In this document: positions 22,101-30,861 of the stretch, in pieces | Position numbering within the stretch: position 1 is the stretch's first letter | How the letters are laid out: each line of letters starts with the position of its first letter | Notes under the pieces: model-generated | Told to the model about the DNA's origin: nothing | The model's database searches: none | The model's input: the letters and a program-made list of their open reading frames with translations, nothing else | Translations under genes and position numbers: made by a program | Origin: Yarrowia lipolytica | Taxonomy: Eukaryota; Ascomycota; Dipodascomycetes; Dipodascales | Direction: 5' to 3' | Length of the DNA stretch: 64,000 nt | Assembly: GCF_001761485.1 (NCBI RefSeq) | Contig: NC_090773.1 | Coordinates: 124,001 to 188,000 of the forward strand

Positions 22101-22798
22101 GGTAATTTCAAAAACATAGAGCCGAGAATATATCTATTTTCCCGAATTTTCCCACTCATTTTTTTGCTCATTTTTCACCAGTTGTTTTCTCCCACTCTCG
22201 TTTAAGTTGGAGGTGCCCCGGTGACATCCTATTTTTGGCCCACGTTGGGCAACAGAGTGCCAGTTTGGGGCTTGAGAAATTTAGGAGAGGGTGGAGACAT
22301 TTGGGGAGGTCTTTAGAGGCATTTTGGGGAAGTTGAGGGTCCAGAAACGTCACGTCACGGCCTGAAACACGTCCCCGATAATTTCCCTTCGTCTCCACTC
22401 GCCTCTTTCTTGCGACGACTTCGTCTTTGGTTTTTTTGTTTCTGCTTTAGGGTCGTCGTCTCCGTTGCCTTTTTCGCTTTCCGCTTGTCGTCTTTTTTCA
22501 ATTTTTCTCACAACTCTGTCGATCGGAATGTGAGAGGCGTGGATTTGGACAGACTGGGGAGGCGAATACGAGTTGAAAGAGACGGTGCGTGGGGCGGAGA
22601 TGATGAAATCAACCCATAATCACGGCGACAGATTTGTCTCTGTAGTTGTTGCCAAACACGTACCACCATGAACGCGTTTGTTCCATGCATGACTCCCTGC
22701 GTCAGGCTCTTGTTTGACAGACCAATATATGCAACGCCAGTCAAGGTTTGGCTGCAATGGCCCACCACAGCCCGATCTGACCCAGACAATGGGAGAGA

Positions 22799-22804
22799 TA
22801 TATA
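22799..22804 (+). promoter_or_regulatory. Candidate TATA box for the 63-residue microprotein gene
   Basis: TATATA inside GAGATATATAGG lies about 245 bases before the ATG at 23048. This leaves room for a long leader that includes the ACC repeat. Confidence 0.4.
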
Positions 22805-23008
22805 GGAGGAGGGACTCCACCAGAAAGAGGTGAAAAAATACAACCACACAAATCCACAACGACCAAGCATTAATATACGACCAGTCAGACTAGCCAAGAC
22901 AAGCAACACCCTGCTAGACGACACAAACACACCCCACAAACATCTCAAACGATAGCCTCTAGTAAAAAAGCCATCAATATTCAAGACGATACTTGAGAAC
23001 CACAACCA

Positions 23009-23044
23009 CACCACCACCACCACCACCACCATCACCACCACCAC
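23009..23044 (+). repeat. (ACC)n microsatellite in the leader
   Basis: About eleven ACC/CCA units with one interruption, ending directly before the microprotein ATG at 23048. If transcribed it forms an unstructured C/A-rich 5' leader. Confidence 0.85.
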
Positions 23045-23047
23045 ATT

Positions 23048-23239
23048 ATGAGCATCTGCCTGAACCCCCCCAACCTCAACACCTCTGCATCTCACAACCA
23101 CAACCAGATCTCGCTCGACATGTCGCTGTCCATGGACTTTTTGAAACTGATGCTGGAGGACAAGAAGCGACGCGGCGCGTTGAAGAGAGACACCAAGGGA
23201 GTCAAGAAGGCGAAGAAGAGTGTGCGATTTGTGGTCTAG
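23048..23239 (+). CDS. 63-residue basic microprotein with RVxF-like end
   Basis: An ATG-started frame with the strong codon bias of well-expressed genes in this window (AAG, CTG, GAC, ATC, ACC), which supports it as a real gene despite its size. The first 20 residues are Asn/His/Ser-rich. Next comes a predicted amphipathic helix, SMDFLKLMLEDKKRR, then a Lys-rich stretch, and the protein ends in KKSVRFVV. K-S-V-R-F fits the RVxF consensus [RK]-x-[VI]-x-[FW] by which regulators dock to protein phosphatase 1; that is a motif match only. The basic stretch could alternatively be a nuclear signal. I recognise no family. It stands alone between long intergenic regions, with a TATA box and an ACC-repeat leader upstream and a TCACGTGA E-box just downstream at 23384. 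Confidence 0.6.
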   Translation: MSICLNPPNLNTSASHNHNQISLDMSLSMDFLKLMLEDKKRRGALKRDTKGVKKAKKSVRFVV

Positions 23240-24978
23240 AAGACGAGCACAAAGTCCGAGTGTCGCACGACATGAAACCCACATACAGCATCACCTCACC
23301 ATCCCCTATATCCACTCTATTTCTCAGCATCACCTCGTTTCATATGACCACTACGCATGGCCTCATTCATCAATGAACATCCATCACGTGATCTGCGGCA
23401 CGTGACTGCCGCCCCTCCCCACTCATCTTGCATACTAAATCTATTTATTTATCGTACGTTGCTCCGTTGTAGGTTGTCGTACTTGTAGCTCCATCAACTG
23501 ATCAAACGCATATATCGCGCTTGCCCCATTCACGTCATGTCTCGTACGTGCTGTACTGCAATGTCCTGATCTTCCAAGCCTCGGTATTGTCCCATCCATT
23601 GTTGCAACTTTATTTTGGGTCGTACGATAGATCCAAGGAAGGCGTTTTGGGTCAACTTGAAAAGAGTATTATAAAGCTAGAATGATGAAAAAGGACATTG
23701 AATTGAATATTTTGACCAATATGATCCAAATGAAACCTCTAACTCCCTTCTAGCGTTTCTATATCTGGTGTTGTAAGGTATCAGATCGGTTCGATCTTCA
23801 TTTTCGGTTTCCAAGTAAAAGCTAAGTAAAGTTCCATGCTCGAGATCATTCCACCCATGCAGAGCTGTGGATTGATACAACTCTAGAGATGAATATCTGG
23901 CCGAATTGAGTGAAAATTGAAATGTAACGAGCTGATACTGTCTTTTACAGGTGTTAAGAGCGCAGAAGTTACAGCAAATTTCTTTGTCAATGGTGAAGTG
24001 CTAGGCTGGGTTAGCTATGGGACTGGTTTGTCTACAACTATCACAACTAACTTGTAAAAAATCGTAAGAAAGGAACATGCCTCTGCCCAGGCAACGCGCT
24101 CAGTGAACAAAAAAGAAGAAGAAAAATACTTCTTTCAGAGCTTAGACTCCACTTCCACCACCAAATAAATCCAAACATCGACCACCCTTCATTGCTATTG
24201 CTTTTCTAGATTTAATTTGGTCCCTGATCTTCTCTTTCTGTTGCCTTCTTCTGCAGAAGATCGAGGACTCCAGGTTTGACTCAGCGTTGTTGGAGCCTGT
24301 GATTGGGTTCACCATGACGTCAACATGTAGGTCCGACGTTAGCAAGAAAAAGGTTAGACCGAGACATCAGCAGTAAGATACCCTTGCCATGTTGCGGGTG
24401 TCTCACCGCGTATCGCAGTTGAGTCGTGTTTCACAGATCGCGAGATCGAGCAACTGTGTGTACTGGTGCCTTACTGTAGCCGCCGGCTGGGTGCAGAAGT
24501 GCAAATAAATGCTACAGTTGTGGTTAACCCAATTGTACAAGCACTACTACGAGTGGATTTTATGATACCAATCGAGCCAGAGCGAGATTCTGAGTCCATA
24601 AGTCTTATTTTTGTCCCAGTTTGTCCTGGAAATAATGTCAGAATGGATGTTATTCAGTGCTCTTCGATGGCCTCTTACAGAGTGAATCGTGTATTGATAC
24701 AAGACCGGTAGTCCTTGGGCTACAGTAATTGTTGTTCATTCATGTACATGGAAAATTCATTAAATATTTACTGGTACGGTACGACTACTGGCACTGCTAT
24801 TGGATGTCAAGCGGAGAGGAGAAAATGCAGAAAATTAATACAATGAACAGATATTATTAATTAATTTTGATTTTTTGCAGACTTAAAAAACTATCCCTTT
24901 TCGACTTCCATGTCTTGTACAATATTACAGATAACCGTGCATATTACTTATTTTAGTCATAATCACTGCACCACTTCA
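23240..24978. other. Intergenic interval microprotein - FAU1
   Basis: 1.7 kb without a supported gene. CACGTG cores occur at 23384-23391 (full TCACGTGA) and near 23399, 15 bases apart, and one octamer copy lies at 23480. The FAU1 promoter must lie at the right end, which is AT-rich. Confidence 0.55.
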
Positions 24979-25617
24979 ATGTCGAAACCTGCAAAACAAC
25001 AACTACGAAAGCTGATAGCCCAGAGGGTCGCTGATGTTAGCAAAGACAGCATCCAGAAACAGTCTCTCGCCACAACAGCGGCTCTCAGAACGCTCAACGA
25101 GTACAAATCGGCCCAGAACATTGCCTTCTACATGAACATGGACAGTGGAGAACTGGAGACCATGGATATGATCCGAAACGCGTTTGAGGACAAAAAACGG
25201 GTGTTTCTGCCACGCATTGAGAAACTAGCCGACACAGCCGACAAGATCCATCCGTGCCAAAAATCCGAGCTCAGAATGCTCGAAATTGTCGATTTCAAAG
25301 ACGTCCAGAACTTGCAGCCAAGAGGACCATATAAACTGAAGGAACCGACCAAGGATGCCAAGGATGTTCTTGAGTCAGGTGGACTGGGGCTCATTGTGCT
25401 TCCAGGGGTAGCCATGACCCCTCAATGTGCCAGATTGGGCCACGGGGTGGGCTTCTATGATGCATACATTCATAAGCACGAGAAGCTGCTGGGAGTGCCT
25501 AAGTTGGTAGGTGTTTGTCTGAGAGAGCAACTAGTGGACGAATTGCCACTAGAAGAACATGACCGGCTGCTGGATGTCGTTGTTTCAGGGGCCAGCGTGT
25601 ATAGAAAGGTTGAATAG
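24979..25617 (+). CDS. FAU1: 5-formyltetrahydrofolate cyclo-ligase
   Basis: A 212-residue enzyme that uses ATP to convert 5-formyl-THF into 5,10-methenyl-THF, returning the stored or inhibitory folate to one-carbon metabolism. The family layout is complete. An N-terminal helix MSKPAKQQLRKLIAQRV supplies the basic residues that contact ATP. A YMNMDSGELETMDMI segment contains the substrate-side glutamate. VFLPRI follows, and the C-terminal signature LPGVAMTPQCARLGHGVGFYD (residues about 141-161) holds the nucleotide-binding glycine loop. Baker's yeast Fau1 is 211 residues. An in-frame ATG 69 bases upstream would add a Cys/His/Thr-rich leader absent from the family; the internal ATG is preferred, though the leader could in principle target a second pool to an organelle. 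Confidence 0.93.
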   Translation: MSKPAKQQLRKLIAQRVADVSKDSIQKQSLATTAALRTLNEYKSAQNIAFYMNMDSGELETMDMIRNAFEDKKRVFLPRIEKLADTADKIHPCQKSELRMLEIVDFKDVQNLQPRGPYKLKEPTKDAKDVLESGGLGLIVLPGVAMTPQCARLGHGVGFYDAYIHKHEKLLGVPKLVGVCLREQLVDELPLEEHDRLLDVVVSGASVYRKVE

Positions 25618-26365
25618 CAACTTAGTGTATATAAGTAAGTAATAGCTAACTAGTTTTCAAATGTTTGTTGATTTATATAATCCTCCCAACAGTTTTTGAC
25701 AAATTTAATTAGAATATCTACTTAAGTAGCAGATGCAAGCACAAAACGCAACCCCGAGCTCTGATAATCGAGGTGATGTTTCTTTCGCCCCTTCCGATGA
25801 CACCACAACTGATATCGGCATTAGAAAGGTCTCGAACAATGTCATGGGGGACCAACGTCCTTAGGTTACCTAATCGGTTGCGTCGGTTGAGGATGAGTCA
25901 TGGTGTCGTTGAAAAAAGCACTTCCATTGAAGTGCTTGTTTCCTTGTAACCATTCTGGTAGCTACAGTACCACGTTTTTCGCTTTTCCTCCGCAATACCT
26001 CTCTCGATCAAGAAAGCCAAGCAAACCAACGGCACATAACCTGCCCTATACAATACGGTACAGAATGTACTGACAGTGTTACAGAACAAATATTACACAC
26101 TGTGCCTGAGCCCACGTGCTATTGCGACATTCAATATCTCGTTTCGAGCACATCTCAAAGGCATCTCCTAGTGCTACATTATATCCTGGTCCATGGATAA
26201 GCTCTGATACGTGATAGACAGAACGAGAGATAGTATTGGCTGAGTTAATGTGGGCGGAGATAACGAGAGACTCGGACCCCTCTCTATAGGTGGATGATAT
26301 TGATTTTATGTGATTAGCATGTCATTTTGTGACACTCTGTGTTCTTTTATGTCTGTCCTCTCTTT

Positions 26366-26421
26366 GGCATGTCTACTCTGGCCTGTCCACTCTGGTTTGT
26401 CCACTCTGGTTTGTCCTCTTT
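26366..26421 (+). repeat. 14-bp tandem repeat, four imperfect copies
   Basis: Units start at 26366, 26380, 26394 and 26408 and follow the pattern GG-Y-N-TGTCCACTCT, with most differences at the third to fifth bases and in the last unit. It lies in intergenic DNA. Confidence 0.85.
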
Positions 26422-27512
26422 CTGATCGGTGCCTGTGTTGCTACACACATCTCTCAGGAGATTGTTGCAATACAGCCACAAATGATCTGGAGTATACCGT
26501 CCATTTCAATCACCAACGCTCCAACAACTCTGTCATCGCTCTGACTCGCACACACAACTGTAGAGTGTAGTGGATCCACGAACCTACCAGTGCCTGTACA
26601 AGAAAATTAATCTCCAATTCGGTAATTAGATCGTCAACGATAAGAGAATACTTTCGGAACAAGAGAGAACTGAAGATACTCGAATACTAGATCTTCGTCT
26701 TAGAAGCCGGTCAGTGTCCAGCCACAATATACTAATGATCTTACGGTGTAACGTTCACTCCTTGTCAAGCCATCAACAGGTAACCCCTGTCGACCAAATC
26801 AATGTTACTTTTGTGCATGTGATGCCGTTGCTGAAGAGATGATCACTGTGAATAGAAGATGGGAGATATTAATTTGGTTAAAATAAAGAAAATTGTGTGG
26901 AAATGGGTGACACCCTGCTGAAGACCGGGTATTCAAAATAAGACCAATATCTTCCACATTTCACTACATCCATCACATTTTCTTTCCACGCGATGTCGCA
27001 ATGAACGGCGCTGTGGATCCCCAGGGGAGAGAGTCTATTCGCGGGGATCAGTAAAGGGCATGTTTTGATGTAGACATTCTGTTGAGATTTTGAAGATATC
27101 AATGTAAGCCTTGAGTCGCAGAGAATCTAATGGTGTAGTCGAAATTTTAATAGAACCAGTCTTTGTGGTATTGATGACACCCCCCATACCTCGTGGCTTC
27201 GGCTAATTTCACGCTAATGAAGACTTTAACGATGTATGATAATGCACATATGGTGGGCATATGTGGGCATAGCTGAAAAACGACTGGCAAAGATCGGTGA
27301 TTTGGAAAAGAGAAACACTCACGCTTGGAGCATTAACAGTGACCAGGATCAATTTATCCTCCATGATAGCCAATCTCTACCGTTTACTTGTATTACAAAT
27401 GTCTCAAATCACATCCCTCCCCCCAAACCATAAAAGTTTCAAAGATCGACATTGGCATTAGCCATGCCTCCACCAGCTGGGTAGAGCCATCCGCGCCTCT
27501 CCAAATAGGTGG

Positions 27513-27520
27513 TATATATA
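27513..27520 (+). promoter_or_regulatory. TATA box of the aspartic protease gene
   Basis: TATATATA lies 48 bases before the ATG, suggesting a very short leader and inducible TATA-type regulation. Confidence 0.65.
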
Positions 27521-27567
27521 GATAGAGCTGCGTTTGAATCGTATATCAACTGAACCCGTTTCCAAAC

Positions 27568-28941
27568 ATGAAATTCTCACTCGTTACACTGACTACTCTA
27601 TGTGCATCTGCCCTGGCAGCACCTACAGCCAAGAAGAGCCTCAAGATCGACTTCCAAAAACAGCTGGCTGACTCTGGCACCACTTCTCAGGATCCAAATC
27701 AACTTGGAGGAGCTCAGGGAAAAGTTCCCCATGAGGTGGAGCTCACAAATCACGTGGTGTACTACCTGGCTGAGGTGGCTCTTGGTACTCCTCCTCAAAA
27801 GTTCCAGATTGATATCGACACTGGCTCCTCGGATTTGTGGGTGAAGGCAGATGGGTCACCCGGTGCGTACTCCAGAAACTCCTCGTCTACCTGGTCTCAT
27901 TACGCAGACAACTTCTACATCGCCTACGGTGACCAGACCTCTGCTTCTGGAGACTGGGCTACCGAGACTCTGGGGTTTGCAGACGCTCAGATTCCCAAAT
28001 TCATCTTTGGAGAAGCTACTAGCGCGACTTCGCAGCCCGTTTTTGGTATCGGTTACTCGGGAATCGAAGCTTCTATTCACCAGCCGAATGCCTTTACTTA
28101 TGACAACTTCCCGATCCGCCTAGCCAAAGAGGGCTTTGTGAACACTCCTGCATACTCTCTGTACCTGAACGACTTCGCCGCTAAGACGGGATCTGTGCTG
28201 TTTGGAGCTGTAGACAAGTCCAAGATTGACGGCTCCTTGACTATCCTTCCTACCATCAAAGACCAAACTACCGACTCTAAGCCCAAGGAGTTTCTGGTAA
28301 CCCTCAACTCGATTGATATTAATGTCAATGGAACCACCACTAATGCTCTTGACAAGACACGACATGTTCTTCTTGACTCTGGAACATCCCTTACCTACCT
28401 GCCTCCTCAGACTACTCGAACCATTGCTCAAAAGTTTCAGCTTCTGCAGGTTTCCGGTGGCTGGGGACTCACCAAGAAGCAGGTGGACGCTCTTCCAGAC
28501 ACAGCCACCCTCGATTACAACCTCCAGGGAGCCCATGTTGGAGTCAAGGTCAAGGATCTATTCACGCTTGGAAAAAACTACCTAAATCAACAGCTGTACA
28601 TCGAATACAACGGTGTTAGAGAGCCCTTCTACCAGATTCTGATTGCCGACGGAGGCGATAGAGGTCCTGGAAACGACGAACCAGTCGAACTGGCCAAGTT
28701 CATCTTTGGAGACTCTTTCCTTAGATCTGCCTACGTGGTCTACGATATCGGAGCTGATAAGATTGCTGTTAGTCAAGCCAAGTTTGGTTCAGGTTCGGCT
28801 GAAGATTTGGCTGACATTCAGATTGAAGACAAGGGCGGCATTCCTGCTGCTACTGCTGCTTCTGATCCCGTCTGGACTCAAAATGCCCCCATTGAGACAT
28901 CCGTGAACTACAATCCTCAGATCTACCGTCTTTCCACGTGA
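27568..28941 (+). CDS. Secreted pepsin-like aspartic protease
   Basis: A 457-residue A1-family endopeptidase. Residues 1-18 form a signal peptide with a likely cut after ALA. A propeptide of about 40 residues follows, including a KK pair at 22-23. The two catalytic aspartates are clear: D84 in DIDTGSSDLW and D270 in LLDSGTSLTYLP; the flap tyrosine is Y120 in YIAYGD. N-glycosylation sequons occur at N104 (NSS) and N254 (NGT). There is no hydrophobic C-terminal GPI signal, so it is predicted to be released, unlike typical yapsins. The mature protein contains no cysteine at all, so the two disulfides common in fungal and animal pepsins are absent. Y. lipolytica is known for secreted acid proteases (Axp1 type); this is probably a member of that expanded family, but I cannot say which. 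Confidence 0.93.
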   Translation: MKFSLVTLTTLCASALAAPTAKKSLKIDFQKQLADSGTTSQDPNQLGGAQGKVPHEVELTNHVVYYLAEVALGTPPQKFQIDIDTGSSDLWVKADGSPGAYSRNSSSTWSHYADNFYIAYGDQTSASGDWATETLGFADAQIPKFIFGEATSATSQPVFGIGYSGIEASIHQPNAFTYDNFPIRLAKEGFVNTPAYSLYLNDFAAKTGSVLFGAVDKSKIDGSLTILPTIKDQTTDSKPKEFLVTLNSIDINVNGTTTNALDKTRHVLLDSGTSLTYLPPQTTRTIAQKFQLLQVSGGWGLTKKQVDALPDTATLDYNLQGAHVGVKVKDLFTLGKNYLNQQLYIEYNGVREPFYQILIADGGDRGPGNDEPVELAKFIFGDSFLRSAYVVYDIGADKIAVSQAKFGSGSAEDLADIQIEDKGGIPAATAASDPVWTQNAPIETSVNYNPQIYRLST

Positions 28942-30861
28942 TCTAGAAAAGCCAGAACCAAGCGATGAGATGCGTGATGCTGCCTTTTGCTCCTTGCTAC
29001 AGTACAGTACTTCCCCTTTTCTTCGTTCCTATTTATTCAAATTATTACCGCAATAATCAAATTTAATCCAAATATACCATTTTAATCCAAATTGACTCAT
29101 TAGACTCGTGTTTTAAGCACTGAAACACTCTCGTATTATCCCCCATTTTTATTGCTGCTGAACCCATCACCAACCACACCGTAAACTCCTCCTGTTTCTA
29201 TTCTCGGGTCTCTATATTCATCACTAATCCGGCCGTCATTGTACTCACAATTAAACTCTCAAATATGCATTCCAAAGGTCCACCTTCTCCGACTCGCATA
29301 AACCTGGGCTTGAAAATGGGTATCATAACGTCTGCTTGAGGACACTAAAAGAACCCTAAAGCATTTAGTAGCACCCATACATGTACCGCAAATGATGTAT
29401 CACACGACTGAGCTCGTTACTCAACCGTCGCCCCCATTATGGTCGGATGAATAATCACAAAATAGTGCATTATCCATCGCCGATTTAACTCCGCCCAGCC
29501 TAATTGCGCAACCTTATTTAACCGCGGTGGTGCATAATCATTGTGAATCTGTATGAAGGAATATTTCGCGCTGATAAGCGGGCCAAGAAATGGACCAGTA
29601 CAAGGACGGTTATAGGTGACACATTGCCAAAAAACCAGGACGCAACCAGATAACAATACAATACCCAGTCACGTGACTCCTCGAGACGCGTCACGTCACG
29701 TGACCGTCCTAAATCTTAGCCCTCCAGACATACCCAATGCACACCTTTAAATATACTGTATCAGTAATTATCGGACTGCGACAAACAACGCTGTAGACTA
29801 TCAGTTTGCGGTGTGCACAACTCAAAATATTGTTCCAGAAGATATTGCAAAAAAACTACGATACAATAGGAGAGGTACTTGTAGATACATACATATTGTA
29901 TGAGTCAGAGGAGGGGATATAAGGGTGAGATTTACAAGATGGTAAACGCTTTCTGAGTAAGGGAGAGACATTTGTATCATTCCAGACACGTTGGAGTGTG
30001 TGGATTTTTCAGCCCAAACCGTGACGTTACCTATCTCCCTATCTTGTATAATTAGATTATACTGTATATCCATCAGCTTACCAAGACGCTGGGGCTCCAA
30101 GCGAGCTTAACCAAAAGTATGTTCTGAGATTTGGTTGCGCAAAGTCGATGAGTAAGCGATGAATATGGTTGGATATTTTTTGAATGAGGGTTTTATCACG
30201 TGATCTTATGATATCACCTTTTCTAGCGCTCGAAAATCTCTTGTCGTTCTTGTGCTATCCATTTCCTTCTGTTATCATACTCTCACTACTGTCGAGTTTA
30301 TTTTCCAGCCGGATGGAACACGGATAGGTCTTTGTTCCGGGCTGATTCTTGGCCGTAGAAGACCATCTAGCGTCAGAGACCCGGCCGAGCACCTCATGCT
30401 GGCCTGCACCAAGTTTTGTTCCCAACAAGCAGCGAGAAGAGCCCGTTCTTTGTCGCTCGACAGCCGTCCGTCATAAAACAGATGTAGCTGCTTACCGCCG
30501 AGTTTATCTGGGGGTGGGATAGAGCGGAAAAACAAATGTATAGAATGGGGAGCAAAGTGGGAAAAAGCGGTGCGAAGTCGCCATAGTCTACATTTGAGTA
30601 ATTCTCGGGGGTTTACGAACCGATCTGCGTAATTCAGTGGTTCCCGTAGCTATTTTTCGGCATCTCGCTCGTGTCTAGTATTCACTAGAGCTTATCTGCA
30701 GCTAACGGTACAGAGACATCTGCAAGGCCCTGGGCTTAGGAGCATCCCCACAAACAACACACAGCTTTGGAAGTGGGGAATGGTCTAGTTCACCCTACGT
30801 CTTTTTATATTTTTTTTGCATCGACTCAAAACCATCACCACGTCGTCAAACACAACATGCA
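28942..30861. other. Intergenic interval protease - Zn2Cys6 gene
   Basis: 1.9 kb without an accepted gene. Three TCACGTGA palindromes lie at 29669, 29696 and 30196, and one octamer at 29876. A GC-rich block at about 30305-30480 stands out from its AT-rich surroundings and has open frames on both strands, but only with GTG/TTG starts; a decayed gene or a structured RNA is possible. The promoter of the next gene lies at the right end. Confidence 0.55.
29669..29703. promoter_or_regulatory. Paired TCACGTGA E-boxes
   Basis: Two exact TCACGTGA palindromes (29669-29676 and 29696-29703) start 27 bases apart. A third copy is at 30196-30203. CACGTG is the known core site for yeast bHLH factors such as Cbf1; function here is inferred. 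Confidence 0.5.

Larger units (their letters stand above)
19163..23047. other. 3.9-kb intergenic interval
   Basis: It contains the BAT1 promoter on the left and the microprotein promoter on the right (TATATA at 22799). Between them I find no ATG-started frame with coding-like composition; base composition is AT-rich from 19.3 to 21.2 kb. One octamer copy lies at 21475. From about 22380 to 22520 the plus strand becomes C/T-rich, as in many yeast promoters. Part of this stretch could hold an unspotted non-coding RNA. Confidence 0.55.
25618..27567. other. Intergenic interval FAU1 - aspartic protease
   Basis: Nearly 2 kb with no accepted gene. It contains a four-copy 14-bp repeat at 26366-26421. 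The protease promoter with TATATATA at 27513 lies at the right end. Confidence 0.6.

Noticed and set aside
22508-23284. 258-codon minus-strand frame over the microprotein
   Set aside because: Its poly-Val region is the complement of the ACC repeat, and it mirrors the plus-strand coding bias.
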